44,394 nucleotides of DNA from Peptacetobacter sp900539645 (GCF_047807365.1 NZ_JBLOUI010000018.1:1-44394), one strand, 5' to 3'; shown: positions 25,395-34,511, counted from the stretch's first letter. Numbers and translations: made by a program. The notes: a model not told the origin generated them from the sequence alone.

Positions 25395-27023
25395 ATGAGA
25401 AATTCGAAAAAATTATTTAGAATCATGACGATGTGTCTTATGATTGTCATGATGATGTCAGTAACAGTATTTGCGGAAGGAGAAGCGACTGAGTATGTAC
25501 CAAAATTATACTCTACAGCTTGGGCACTTGTTCCGCCAGTAGTTGCAATAACACTAGCACTTATAACAAAAGAAGTTTATAGTTCATTATTCGTAGGTAT
25601 AGCAGTTGGTGGTATATTCTACGGAGGTGGAAATTTTGAAAGAACAATAACACATGTATTAAACGACGGACTTATAGGAGTTCTTTCAGATCCATACAAT
25701 GTTGGTATATTAATATTCCTAGTTATATTAGGGGCTATGGTAAGTTTAATGAACAGAGCAGGTGGTTCTGCTGCATTTGGTAGATGGGCAGGACAGCATA
25801 TAAAAACAAGAGTTGGTGCTCAGATAACTACTATAATATTAGGATGTTTAATATTCATAGATGACTACTTCAACTGTTTAACAGTGGGTAGTGTTATGAG
25901 ACCTATAACAGATAAACACAATGTATCTAGAGCTAAATTAGCTTACTTAATAGATTCAACTGCCGCTCCAATATGTATAATCGCACCAATATCATCTTGG
26001 GCAGCTGCAGTAACTGGATTTGTTCCTGGTGAAGATGGTCTTTCAGTATTCGTTCAGGCGATACCATTTAACTTCTACGCATTATTTACAATAATAATGA
26101 TGTTAGGTTTAGTTCTTTTAAAAGTGGACTATGGCCCAATGAAATTACACGAAGATAATGCTAAAAAAGGAGACATATTCACAACAGGAGCAAGACCATA
26201 TGCTTACAATGAAGATGATGGTAAAAAAGAAAATACTAAAGGTCATGTTTTAGATCTTCTTATACCAATATTCTCTCTTATAATATTCTGTGTAATTGGT
26301 ATGATATACACAGGAGGGTTCTTCTCAGGAGAAAGTATAGTAACAGCATTCTCAAATGCAGATGCTTCAGTTGGTTTAGCACTAGGAAGTTTCTTCGCAC
26401 TAGTTGTTACAATACTACTTTATGTACTTAGAAAAGCTCTTACATTTAAAGAATGTATGGATTGTATACCAGAAGGATTTAAATCAATGGTTCCAGCAAT
26501 AATGATATTAACATTTGCTTGGGCTTTAAAAGCTATGACAGATAGTTTAGGAGCAGCTCCATTTGTTGAAGGAATAATGAAAGGTAATGCAGAAGCTCTA
26601 ATGAACTTCTTACCAGCAGTTATATTCTTAGTTGGATGTTTCTTAGCATTTGCTACAGGTACATCTTGGGGAACATTTGGTATACTTATACCAATAGTTG
26701 TTGGTGTATTTGCTAATGACCATCAGATGATGATAATAGCTATATCAGCTTGTATGGCTGGGGCTGTATGTGGAGACCATTGTTCACCAATATCAGATAC
26801 TACAATAATGGCATCTGCTGGATCTCAGAGTGACCATGTTAACCACGTTTCAACTCAGTTACCATATGCTATGACAGTAGCTGCAATATCTTGTATAACT
26901 TATGTAATAGCAGGATTTACAAAATCAGCAGTTATATCATTAATATTTGGAGTTATAGCAGTTTTAGGAACATTAGCATTTATAAGAAGTAGAGAAAAAG
27001 CTAATGGAACTTATATAGAATAA
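25395..27023 (+). CDS. NhaC-family antiporter, probable lysine transporter (LysW-like)
   Basis: The 542-aa protein has a signal-like N terminus (hydrophobic residues 9-27 ending VFAEG) and then about eleven membrane segments. NhaC-family features include FIDDYFNCLTVG near residue 155 and a repeat-related region GTSWGTFGILIPI with CGDHCSPISDTT near residue 455. Members of this family under lysine riboswitches have been proposed as lysine uptake carriers (LysW); without that context it would be called a Na+/H+ antiporter. RBS GGGAGG. Codon use is optimised. Single-gene unit under the riboswitch. Confidence 0.87.
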   Translation: MRNSKKLFRIMTMCLMIVMMMSVTVFAEGEATEYVPKLYSTAWALVPPVVAITLALITKEVYSSLFVGIAVGGIFYGGGNFERTITHVLNDGLIGVLSDPYNVGILIFLVILGAMVSLMNRAGGSAAFGRWAGQHIKTRVGAQITTIILGCLIFIDDYFNCLTVGSVMRPITDKHNVSRAKLAYLIDSTAAPICIIAPISSWAAAVTGFVPGEDGLSVFVQAIPFNFYALFTIIMMLGLVLLKVDYGPMKLHEDNAKKGDIFTTGARPYAYNEDDGKKENTKGHVLDLLIPIFSLIIFCVIGMIYTGGFFSGESIVTAFSNADASVGLALGSFFALVVTILLYVLRKALTFKECMDCIPEGFKSMVPAIMILTFAWALKAMTDSLGAAPFVEGIMKGNAEALMNFLPAVIFLVGCFLAFATGTSWGTFGILIPIVVGVFANDHQMMIIAISACMAGAVCGDHCSPISDTTIMASAGSQSDHVNHVSTQLPYAMTVAAISCITYVIAGFTKSAVISLIFGVIAVLGTLAFIRSREKANGTYIE

Positions 27024-27160
27024 AACCACGATTAGATATATGATTGAATTCAGATAAGATTAAAGTTGATGAGAGTTTGATTGTTAATAAGCTTGTTAGA
27101 ATTTTTTAATTGATTTATTGATTAAGAAATTAAAATATAAATGATTCACTAACCAAAAGG

Positions 27161-27196
27161 AACCGATAGAACTGGGAACTCTATCGGTTCTTTTTA
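27161..27196 (+). terminator. Rho-independent terminator
   Basis: AACCGATAGA (27161-27170) pairs perfectly with TCTATCGGTT (27180-27189), followed by CTTTTT. Confidence 0.85.
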
Positions 27197-27356
27197 TGTA
27201 TATTTATAGTATGAGGGTTGTCATTCTTCTTTAAATATATCATTCCCCTCTCCAGGCTTCAGCTACGGCAATTTTGCCTCCGCCTGCAGATTGTCGAGGG
27301 GATACGATATATTTAAAGAAGAAATAGACAACCCTTATATTATAAAAATATACATA
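27195..27356. repeat. Long-hairpin intergenic repeat, copy C
   Basis: Arms from 27195 (TATGTATATTTATAGTATGAG, GGGTTGTC, TTCTTCTTTAAATATATC) pair with the complement ending TATACATA at 27356, about 45 positions with few mismatches. The centre carries the core CTCTCCAGGCTTCAGC (27248 on) and GCAGATTGTCGAG (27286-27298) around a GC-rich inner part. The arms are unrelated to those of copies B and D, while the core is nearly identical. Confidence 0.78.
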
Positions 27357-27383
27357 AATAAGAACCTTCAATCGTTTTTAATA

Positions 27384-27425
27384 TAGCTACGGCGAATACC
27401 TCCGCTTGGAGATTGGAGAGGTGGA
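27384..27425. repeat. Partial, decayed hairpin-repeat copy
   Basis: AGCTACGGCGAATACCTCCG followed by CTTGGAGATTGGAGAGG matches the right half of copy C (AGCTACGGCAATTTTGCCTC, CGCCTGCAGATTGTCGAGG) with changes and a short deletion. The left CTCTCCAGGC part is missing. It lies directly before a truncated pirin gene. Confidence 0.5.
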
Positions 27426-27449
27426 TAAATATAAATATTTTCGTTTGAA

Positions 27450-27674
27450 ATGAGTAATTGTATTTTTATTGGGAATATATATATTAAAAAGGGGGATAGT
27501 GTTTATATAAAGAATGGAGATGAAAAAGCGCAGGTTCTTTATATAAGTTCAAAGGCATTAAATGAACCTATATCTTGGGCTGGACCTATAGTTATGAATT
27601 CTAAAGAAGAAATTAAAGAAGCTTTAGATGAGCTAAATAAGGGTATATTTATAAAAGAAAAGTTAGAATATTAA
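27450..27674 (+). pseudogene. Pirin-family protein, C-terminal remnant
   Basis: The 74-codon frame matches only the last part of a pirin C-terminal cupin: GDSVYIKNGDEKAQVLYISS, KALNEPISWAGPIVMNSKEE and an EALDELNKG tail. Full pirins are about 230-290 residues with the metal-binding N-terminal cupin, which is absent. No convincing ribosome site precedes the ATG at 27450. The truncation point coincides with the hairpin-repeat region to its left, which suggests a rearrangement there. Confidence 0.75.
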
Positions 27675-27734
27675 TTAAAAAATAGAATAAAGATAAAGAA
27701 AGAATAGAATAAAAATAAAAAAGGAGAGATCGTT

Positions 27735-28022
27735 ATGATAAGAATAGAATATCAAGCAGATAAAAAGAGAGCAGTTGCTTTAGATACAGATAGAGAAGAT
27801 AAGAGAGTTGGAAAGATAAAATATGTTGAGCAGGACGGAAATTGGGTAGTGAATAGTACTTTTGTCCGTCCAGATTATACAGGTCAGGGAATAGCAGGTC
27901 TTTTATTAGCAGAAATAGTTAAGCAAGCTAGAGAAAAAGGTGTTAAAATAGTACCTGAGTGCTCTTATGTTGAAAGTGCTTTTGAGAGAAAGGAAGAGTA
28001 CGCTGACGTTTGGGCAAAATAA
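27735..28022 (+). CDS. Short GNAT-family N-acetyltransferase (COG2388 type)
   Basis: The 95-aa protein matches the minimal GNAT fold of the YjdJ/COG2388 type: VGKIKYVEQDGNWVVNSTFV, the acetyl-CoA motif VRPDYTGQGIAGLLL and CSYVESAFERKEEYADV at the end. Substrate unknown; such proteins act on small molecules or protein N termini. ATG 27735 follows AAGGAGAG. The phosphatase gene starts 26 bases downstream, probably in the same transcript. Confidence 0.87.
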   Translation: MIRIEYQADKKRAVALDTDREDKRVGKIKYVEQDGNWVVNSTFVRPDYTGQGIAGLLLAEIVKQAREKGVKIVPECSYVESAFERKEEYADVWAK

Positions 28023-28048
28023 GTATTTTGAGAGGTAAAGTATTATAA

Positions 28049-28756
28049 ATGAAGTTAAATGAATTTAATAAGCAGAGAACTGAGAAATTAAAGGGGAATT
28101 TAAAGGCCGTGGTGTTTGATATGGACGGTCTTATGTTTAATACAGAGTGGCTTATAAAGTATTGTTGGGATGTTACAGGAAAAGAAATGGGATATGATAA
28201 CTTTGGAGATAATATATACAATACTTTAGGTATGAACTACAACAGAAGAAGAGAGTATTTTTTAGATAAATACGGAGAAGACTTTGATTTTGAAGGTTTT
28301 ACGGATAGATATAGAGAGGTATCAGCTGATTATTTAGCAAAAAATGGAACTCCGGTTAAGAAGGGGTTAATTAATATTTTAAAGTTTTTAAAAGAAAATA
28401 AAATAAAAATGGCTGTTGCTACATCTTCTAGTAGAAAGTATGCTATGTCAAAAATATGCGATGTGGGTATTGAAGGATACTTTGATACGATAATTTGTGG
28501 TGATATGGTGACTAAATCAAAGCCAGATCCACAGATTTATAAGATGGCATGTGATGGTTTAAGCGTTGATTATGCAAGTTGTATAGCATTTGAAGATTCT
28601 CCAAATGGGATAAGATCAGCATATGCAGCGGGAATGAATCCTATAATGATTCCAGATTTGTTGGCTGATGCACCAGAAGAAGTGGAAGAGATGCTACTTG
28701 CAAAGCTAGAGGATTTGGATGAAGCAGTAGAATTTTTAAAAAAAGAAATTTTATAA
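28049..28756 (+). CDS. HAD-superfamily phosphatase, beta-phosphoglucomutase-like
   Basis: The 235-aa protein has HAD motif I VVFDMDGLMFNTE (nucleophile and acid Asp), a helical cap (about residues 30-95), motif II VATSSS, motif III Lys in TKSKPDPQIY and motif IV FEDSPNGIRSA. It belongs to the group acting on sugar phosphates or nucleotides (Gph/PgmB-like); specificity cannot be told. Start ATG 28049 is modestly supported (GAGAGG about 13 bases upstream). It ends at a bidirectional terminator. Confidence 0.9.
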   Translation: MKLNEFNKQRTEKLKGNLKAVVFDMDGLMFNTEWLIKYCWDVTGKEMGYDNFGDNIYNTLGMNYNRRREYFLDKYGEDFDFEGFTDRYREVSADYLAKNGTPVKKGLINILKFLKENKIKMAVATSSSRKYAMSKICDVGIEGYFDTIICGDMVTKSKPDPQIYKMACDGLSVDYASCIAFEDSPNGIRSAYAAGMNPIMIPDLLADAPEEVEEMLLAKLEDLDEAVEFLKKEIL

Positions 28757-28771
28757 AAGATAAAAAATAAG

Positions 28772-28804
28772 CCTCCTAAGACATTGGTCAAAGGAGGTAT
28801 TTTT
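28772..28804. terminator. Bidirectional terminator between convergent genes
   Basis: CCTCCT (28772-28777) pairs with AGGAGG (28792-28797), with flanking A and T runs. It serves the phosphatase (plus) and the BusR-like gene (minus). Confidence 0.7.
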
Positions 28805-29448
28805 TATTTTTGTTCTTCTTTGTCGTCATTTCCATATAGGAACATAGGTACAGAGTTGAATATATGTTTATCTCCAACTACTAGTAAAGTATCTCCCTCC
28901 ATAAATTCTATATATGGCCCAGGAGAAATTATAAGCTCGTCGTTTCTCTTGATTGCTACTATTGTACCACCAGTATTTTGCCAGAACTTAGTTTTTCCAG
29001 CATCCTGACCGATATACTTACATTCTTTAGTAAGCACAAACTGAGCAGGAACAAGAGGGTTTATTATCTCGAGTCTGTTTGAATAATCTAAGATTTTATT
29101 GATTGTATCTAGAATATTGTCTTCGATTTTAGATTTTGCATCTAGAAGATCGTACAAGTCTGACTTATAAGATGAGATATTTGTAAGGTCCTGATATTTT
29201 TTAATAAAAGAAGATGCTTTAGCAGATGAAAGTACTATAACACCCTTTCCTTTAATACTTTTGACAACTCCTATGTCTTCAAGTATTTTCACAGAACGTC
29301 TAACTGTTTCTGGAGATACATTGTATTTTCCAGCTAGAACAGAACGACCATATAAAATTGAATTTTCTTCTACTTCACCTGTATATATCTTATTTGCTAT
29401 ATCTAGAGCGATTTTTTGATATATCGGCATTGTGTAATTACTATCCAT
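28804..29448 (-). CDS. busR: BusR-like regulator: GntR helix-turn-helix with RCK_C domain
   Basis: The 214-aa protein has a GntR winged helix (IYQKIALDIANKIYTGEV, SVLAGKYNVSPETVRRSVKI), a coiled helical middle (about residues 80-125) and a C-terminal RCK_C (TrkA-C) domain with FWQNTGGTIVAIKRNDELI and GDTLLVVGD. This fusion is the layout of BusR, a repressor of osmolyte uptake that binds DNA when RCK_C holds c-di-AMP. No osmolyte or potassium transporter is next to it here, so its target is elsewhere or is itself. I chose ATG 29448 (GGTGA site) over GTG 29460. Confidence 0.83.
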   Translation of the reverse strand: MDSNYTMPIYQKIALDIANKIYTGEVEENSILYGRSVLAGKYNVSPETVRRSVKILEDIGVVKSIKGKGVIVLSSAKASSFIKKYQDLTNISSYKSDLYDLLDAKSKIEDNILDTINKILDYSNRLEIINPLVPAQFVLTKECKYIGQDAGKTKFWQNTGGTIVAIKRNDELIISPGPYIEFMEGDTLLVVGDKHIFNSVPMFLYGNDDKEEQK

Positions 29449-29562
29449 TAAATCACCCACTTTTAAATAATTATAATACTTCTATTTTATAATATTTTAA
29501 CAAATTTGTCTAGATATTGGCAACAAATAAAAATGTAACTATGTAAATATTTTAAAATAAAA

Positions 29563-29610
29563 AAGGCGAAATAATAGAAAATGTAAAAAATTCGTATTAA
29601 ATCGCCTTCA
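29563..29610 (-). terminator. Terminator after ridA
   Basis: AAGGCGA (29563-29569) pairs with TCGCCTT (29602-29608); read on the minus strand the hairpin is followed by a T run. Confidence 0.65.
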
Positions 29611-29650
29611 AAAAATTAATATTTAAATGTTCAATAGTTTAGAGTATATA

Positions 29651-29995
29651 CTATTTTTCAGCAGCAACTACACTCATTTCAACAAGTAGATGTTCTCTAG
29701 CAAGTCTAGCTTCAACACAAGCTCTAGCTGGTTCGTGTCCTTCTTCTACCCATGCATCCCAAACAGAGTTCATCTGTTCGAAGTCTTTCATATCTCTTAA
29801 GTATATTGTTACAGAAAGGATATGTTTTTTATCTGATCCGTAGTTTTCTAATAATTCTTCAACTTTAGCAAGAACACCTTTAGTCTGTTCTATTATATCT
29901 CCTTCTCCGCAAGTCTGTCCGCATAGATATATAGTATCTTTGTGTTTTACAACTCTGCTCATTCTTCCAGTGCCTTCAAATCTTTTTATTGACAT
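29651..29995 (-). CDS. ridA: RidA-family protein (enamine/imine deaminase)
   Basis: The 114-aa protein has the family signatures: VVKHKDTIYLCGQTC, a central YGSDKKHILSVTIYLRDM and EPARACVEARLAREHLLVEM, with the substrate-binding Arg in PARACVE. RidA proteins hydrolyse reactive 2-aminoacrylate-type intermediates; the PatB C-S lyase nearby at 31555 makes such intermediates. ATG 29995 follows AAGGAGGGCG; the longer upstream frame lacks a site. Confidence 0.92.
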   Translation of the reverse strand: MSIKRFEGTGRMSRVVKHKDTIYLCGQTCGEGDIIEQTKGVLAKVEELLENYGSDKKHILSVTIYLRDMKDFEQMNSVWDAWVEEGHEPARACVEARLAREHLLVEMSVVAAEK

Positions 29996-30366
29996 AATTT
30001 CGCCCTCCTTAAAATAATATGCTATAAAATTATAATATATATGTAAAAAATAATCTAGTCCAAGAATAAAAAATAATAAACTAATAAACAAAAAATAATT
30101 GAGAAAAATAAATTAAAATTGTATTTAATTGAGAATTTTTATCGTGGAAAACGATGTTTGACAATATTTAGCGCATAAATCTTAAAAGTTTAAAAAATTG
30201 TGTAACTTGACATTAAAGAGGGTAAAATATAAACTAATAAAGGAGTTTGATTTTAATATATAGATTTTACGGTTTGCATATGTAAATAAAAAATCCTATA
30301 TTGAATCAATTAAATTCGAGATTATTTAAAAGGGATTAAAATATAATTTTAAAATGGAGGAAAAGT

Positions 30367-31269
30367 ATGGAATCAAGTAACAGATTAAAAGGTGTATTCT
30401 TTATAATACTATCTGCAGCTGGGTTTGCGGGAATGTCTGCTTTTGTAAAATTAGCAGGTGATTTACCGAGCTTTCAGAAGGTATTTTTCAGAAATTTAGT
30501 GTCTACAGTAATGGCACTTTATCTAATAATAAAACATAAGGGAAGTTTTACAGGAAAGAAGGAAAATAGAAAGCTTTTACTTATGAGATCACTATTCGGA
30601 ACTTTAGGAGTGATATTCAACTTCTATGCGATAGACAAGCTTATACTATCAGATGCTAATATGTTAAACAAGATAAGCCCATTCTTAGTGGTTATCTTAA
30701 GTGCTATCTTCTTAAAAGAAAAAATAAATATAAAGCAAATTTCAATGATAATGATTGCATTTGTAGGTGCGTTATTTATAATAAAGCCTACATTTAGCGT
30801 GCAAATAGTACCTTATTTAGCTGGTATACTTGGAGCTATATCTGCGGCATCTGCGTATACTTGCCTTAGAGCTATAGGAAACAAAGAAGATTATTATACA
30901 ATAGTATTCTTCTTCTCAGTATTTTCTATAGTTTCTATACTGCCAATAGTGGTTATGGTTTATGAACCGATGACATTAATGCAACTTGTATATATGCTTA
31001 TGGCTGGTGTATGTGCTAGTATAGGACAGTTTGGGATAACACTGGCATATAGATTTGCTCCAGCGAAAGAGATTTCTATATTCGACTATACAAATATAAT
31101 ATTCTCAGCAATTTTAAGTATAGTTATATTTGGTGCGTATCCAGATAGATGGAGTATTTTAGGATACTGTATAGTATTTGCTGCTGCGCTTTATATGTTT
31201 ATGTATAATAGAAAGCTTGATAGAGAAGAAAGAGCAAAACTTGAGAATAAATCTATGAAGTGCAGTTAG
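30367..31269 (+). CDS. EamA-family (DMT) transporter
   Basis: The 300-aa protein has ten membrane segments in two five-segment repeats (FIILSAAGFAGMSAFVKLAG at the start; second half from about residue 148, LAGILGAISAASAYTCLRAIG). DMT signature LLMRSLFGTLGVIFNFYAI near residues 77-96. It probably exports amino acids or related metabolites. ATG 30367 follows GGAGG. A 275-bp gap upstream holds a weak promoter (TTGACA at 30207). Confidence 0.88.
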   Translation: MESSNRLKGVFFIILSAAGFAGMSAFVKLAGDLPSFQKVFFRNLVSTVMALYLIIKHKGSFTGKKENRKLLLMRSLFGTLGVIFNFYAIDKLILSDANMLNKISPFLVVILSAIFLKEKINIKQISMIMIAFVGALFIIKPTFSVQIVPYLAGILGAISAASAYTCLRAIGNKEDYYTIVFFFSVFSIVSILPIVVMVYEPMTLMQLVYMLMAGVCASIGQFGITLAYRFAPAKEISIFDYTNIIFSAILSIVIFGAYPDRWSILGYCIVFAAALYMFMYNRKLDREERAKLENKSMKCS

Positions 31270-31342
31270 ATTCAATAATAGCTAATGTAGAATTAGCAGA
31301 AGAAATTTGCTACAAATAAAATATAAGAATTAATTTTTATAA

Positions 31343-31383
31343 AAGGGAGATATTCTTAAATAAAAGAAGATCTCCTTTTTTAA
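31343..31383 (+). terminator. Rho-independent terminator
   Basis: AAGGGAGAT (from 31343) pairs with ATCTCCTTT (31369-31378) and runs into a T stretch. Confidence 0.7.
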
Positions 31384-31470
31384 AGCATATTTTTAATAAA
31401 ATTTATAATGCTATTGATAAAATCTATAAAACAAATAGAAATTGTTTATCAATAAAATTTTTTAAAAACC

Positions 31471-31500
31471 TTAACAAAATTATCACAAATGAATTATAAT
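31471..31500 (+). promoter_or_regulatory. Probable promoter of patB
   Basis: TTAACA (31471-31476), an 18-base spacer and TATAAT (31495-31500), 54 bases before the chosen start. Confidence 0.5.
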
Positions 31501-31554
31501 AATAAGAGAAAAGTCAAAAAATTTATAAAATAAAAATATGGGGAGATGGAAAAA

Positions 31555-32745
31555 ATGGGAAAATATAATTTTGACGAATATGTAGAAAGAAGAAATACAA
31601 ACTGTACAAAATGGGACAATCTTGATAAGACATTCCCAAGAGCTAAAAAAGACTCTATACCTATGTGGATAGCAGATATGGACTTTGCAGTAGCAGATCC
31701 AATAGTAGAATCAGTACATAGAGTGGCTGATAGAAAAGTATTTGGTTACAGCACAAGAGAAACTGATGAATTTTATAACGCTGTTTTAGGTTGGTACAAG
31801 AGAAGATTCGACTGGGAATTAGACAGAGAATCTATAATGTTCTGTGGAGGAGTAGTTCCTGCAGTAGCACTTTTAATAAGATTATTAACAGAAGAAGGAA
31901 ATGGTGTAATTATACAAAGACCAGTTTACTACCCATTCACAAATAAGATAAAAGAGAACAATAGAAAAGTTGTAAATAACCCTCTTATATACAAAGACGG
32001 TAAATACACTATGAACTTTGAAGATTTAGAAGAAAAAGCAGCAGATCCTAATAATAAATTAATGATACTTTGCTCACCTCACAACCCAGTAGGTAGAGTA
32101 TGGACTGAAGAAGAGCTTAAAAAAGTTGTTGAAATATGTAAAAAACACGATGTATTTATAATAGCTGACGAAATACACAATGACTTAGTAAGAAAAGGAC
32201 ATAAACACATAAACTTACAGAAATTATGCCCAGAATATAGAGAACACATAGTTACTTGCTTAGCACCTAGTAAGACATTCAACCTTGCTGGTATGCAGAT
32301 GTCAAACATAATAATAAATACTCCAGAGCTTAGAGAAGCTTGGTTAAAAGAAGTTCCAAAGAGTGGAGCACAGCACAATCCTAATCCATTCTCAATAGAA
32401 GCTATTATAGCTGCATACAATGAAAGTGAAGATTGGCTAGATGAATTAATAGAATACTTAGATGCAAATGCTAAATATGTAGAAGAATTCGTTAAAGAAA
32501 ACCTTCCAAAAGTTAAAGTAACTCCATTAGAAGGAACATACTTAATGTGGTTAGATTTCAATGAATATGGAATAAGCGCAGACGAATTAGAAACAATAAT
32601 GCTTGAAGAAGCTGGATTAATATTCGACGAAGGTACAATGTTTGGTGAAGAAGGAAGCGGATTTGAAAGAATAAACATAGCTTGCCCAAGATGTATATTA
32701 GAAGAATGTATGAAGAGAATACACGAATCTTTTAAAGATAGATAA
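31555..32745 (+). CDS. patB: PatB/MalY-type cystathionine beta-lyase (C-S lyase)
   Basis: The 396-aa class I/II PLP enzyme starts YNFDEYVERRNTNCTKWD and has PMWIADMDFAVADPI, the CSPHNPVGRVW loop (Asn contact to PLP), IADEIHNDLV (Asp to the pyridine nitrogen), the Schiff-base Lys in LAPSKTFNLAGMQ and the late NIACPRC motif. It splits cystathionine or cysteine to a thiol or sulfide, pyruvate and ammonia. ATG 31555 is preferred; the ATG at 31546 touches the GGGGAG site. Codon use is optimised, suggesting strong expression. An MFS carrier gene follows at 60 bases. Confidence 0.92.
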   Translation: MGKYNFDEYVERRNTNCTKWDNLDKTFPRAKKDSIPMWIADMDFAVADPIVESVHRVADRKVFGYSTRETDEFYNAVLGWYKRRFDWELDRESIMFCGGVVPAVALLIRLLTEEGNGVIIQRPVYYPFTNKIKENNRKVVNNPLIYKDGKYTMNFEDLEEKAADPNNKLMILCSPHNPVGRVWTEEELKKVVEICKKHDVFIIADEIHNDLVRKGHKHINLQKLCPEYREHIVTCLAPSKTFNLAGMQMSNIIINTPELREAWLKEVPKSGAQHNPNPFSIEAIIAAYNESEDWLDELIEYLDANAKYVEEFVKENLPKVKVTPLEGTYLMWLDFNEYGISADELETIMLEEAGLIFDEGTMFGEEGSGFERINIACPRCILEECMKRIHESFKDR

Positions 32746-32805
32746 TTAAGCTTTGGGAAGATATAAATAGGGGATATGCCTTTAATTTTTAAAAAGGCGG
32801 AAAAT

Positions 32806-34014
32806 ATGGAAACTATAAGAGTAATAAAAAAACTAAATAGAAATATGAAAATGTTCTTGATTGTAAATCTGATTGAATGTTTTGTTATGGGAGTTTTCAA
32901 TACATTCGTCGGAATATATCTGAAAGAGATCGGATATGGAGAACATTTTGTAGGATATGTATTATCCATAAATACGTTGGTTATTGCGTTTGGCTCTGTT
33001 TTTAGTGCATATCTATTGGAAAAAATAGGTAGAAGATATAGCTTTATGCTAGGATTTTTATTTACTGCAGCTGGTAGTATAGGAATTATCTTTGTTCATA
33101 GCAAGATACTGATACTTCTTATGTCTGTTGCTGTAGGGTTTGGTCTTAGTGTAAGGGCGACTGCGGAGGGAATGTTTATAACCGAAAATACTCCTGAGGA
33201 AAATAGGGTTGCTGTTTTCAGCCTTAGTTATGTAATCTACAACTTAGGATATGTTTTGGCTACGTTTTTAGGTGGAGTAATTTCATCTTATATGGCACAT
33301 GTTGTCGATTCAAAAACAGCAGTTCAGATAATTTTCGTAATATCTACATTTATGTCTTTAATAGCGATAATTCCTATAGCGCTTATGAAAGATCCTAAAA
33401 ACCATGTTCCTAGAGATATGAAGGGATGCTTTAAAGCTTATAAGAATATAATGAAGAAAAATGTAATAGCATTTATGATTTATTACGGAATTATTGGAGT
33501 TGGAGCAGGTCTTGTTGTTCCATTCTTCAGTATATACCTAAAATATAGTATGAATATAAGTGATGCAGTTGTAGGTAGTATTTTATCTATATCTCAGTTT
33601 GGATGCATCGTTGGTGGTATGGTTATACCATTTTTAGTATCGAGAATGGGAAGAGCCAGAACAGTTATATTCTGCCAGCTTATATCAATACCGTTTCTAC
33701 TATCAATAATGTTCCCTCAAGGGCTTATAATGCTTACAATAGCTTTCTTTATGAGAAATGGTCTTATGAATATGGCTACACCTGTTATGCAGAATCTTGA
33801 GATGGATCTTATTGAAGAAGATGAAAGAACAAACTTGAGTAGCTTAGCTGCAGTTGTTCAAAATCTTAGTAGAGCAATTGGTATTACTGCTGGTGGATTT
33901 ATAATGGAGCATATCTCATACAATGCGCCGTATTTTGTAACTGTTGTACTGTATGTGATAGGAGTACTAATATTTAGAAGTATTTATAAAAGTGATTTAA
34001 TAGGAAAGAAATAA
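32806..34014 (+). CDS. Major facilitator superfamily transporter
   Basis: The 402-aa protein has twelve membrane segments and an MFS motif A-like loop after segment 2 (EKIGRRYSFMLGF). The middle basic loop (DPKNHVPRDMKGCFKAYKN) separates the halves. ATG 32806 follows AAGGCGG; the upstream ATG 32776 has little support. It lies behind patB, so it may carry an amino acid or sulfur compound, but nothing in the sequence shows the substrate. Confidence 0.87.
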   Translation: METIRVIKKLNRNMKMFLIVNLIECFVMGVFNTFVGIYLKEIGYGEHFVGYVLSINTLVIAFGSVFSAYLLEKIGRRYSFMLGFLFTAAGSIGIIFVHSKILILLMSVAVGFGLSVRATAEGMFITENTPEENRVAVFSLSYVIYNLGYVLATFLGGVISSYMAHVVDSKTAVQIIFVISTFMSLIAIIPIALMKDPKNHVPRDMKGCFKAYKNIMKKNVIAFMIYYGIIGVGAGLVVPFFSIYLKYSMNISDAVVGSILSISQFGCIVGGMVIPFLVSRMGRARTVIFCQLISIPFLLSIMFPQGLIMLTIAFFMRNGLMNMATPVMQNLEMDLIEEDERTNLSSLAAVVQNLSRAIGITAGGFIMEHISYNAPYFVTVVLYVIGVLIFRSIYKSDLIGKK

Positions 34015-34023
34015 AAATTTGGG

Positions 34024-34054
34024 GACTGTTGCATAAATTGCAACAGTCTTTTTA
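34024..34054 (+). terminator. Rho-independent terminator
   Basis: GACTGTTGC (34024-34032) pairs perfectly with GCAACAGTC (34040-34048), followed by TTTTTATT. Confidence 0.88.
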
Positions 34055-34087
34055 TTATAATAATCTTTTATGAATTTACTACCTATA

Positions 34088-34320
34088 TAATAGTGGATAA
34101 ATCAAAATTTACCAAAAACTTTGTCACTATGCGAAGCATATGAGATATAGACAAACTCCTCTCCAGGCTTCAGCGTGCGTGTAAGTAATATGTATTGTTG
34201 TGAATAAAATACACGCTTGCAGATTGTCGAGAGAGCTTTGTCTATATAACTCATATGCTACATACCATCAATAGATTTGGTAAATTTTGATTTTATCCAC
34301 TTTTTTAGTTAGTAAATTTA
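34088..34320. repeat. Long-hairpin intergenic repeat, copy D (MITE-like)
   Basis: Outer arms GTGGATAAATCAAAATTTAC and the complement of GTAAATTTTGATTTTATCCAC; next arms GCATATGAGATATAGACAAA with TTTGTCTATATAACTCATATGC; core CTCTCCAGGCTTCAGC (34159 on) and GCAGATTGTCGAG (34219-34231) around an inner GCGTGTA/TACACGC stem. The right end, ATCCACTTTTTTAGTTAGTA, is the same as in copy B. The copies are about 200-235 bp, carry no ORF, and B and D have MITE-like ends. No target duplication was obvious. It occupies the middle of a 608-bp gene-free gap. Confidence 0.82.
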
Positions 34321-34511
34321 TAAAAGATTATTACTAACAAAAGAAACTTATTGCAATATTATACTAACAGTTTCCAAATTTTTTTCAAAATCTTACAGTT
34401 TGTAAACTTATTGAAATATTAGAATAAAGTAATTACACTTTATTTTTGAATAGATTTATAATTTTGATTTATACTATCTTAACAGATAATAAATTTATAA
34501 AAGCTTAAACA

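Noticed and set aside
27950..28221. Minus-strand frame across the acetyltransferase and phosphatase genes
   Set aside because: Shadow of two well-supported plus-strand genes.
32079..32969. 296-codon minus-strand frame opposite patB
   Set aside because: Ser/Ile-rich composition typical of an antisense shadow; the plus-strand PatB has full family motifs.
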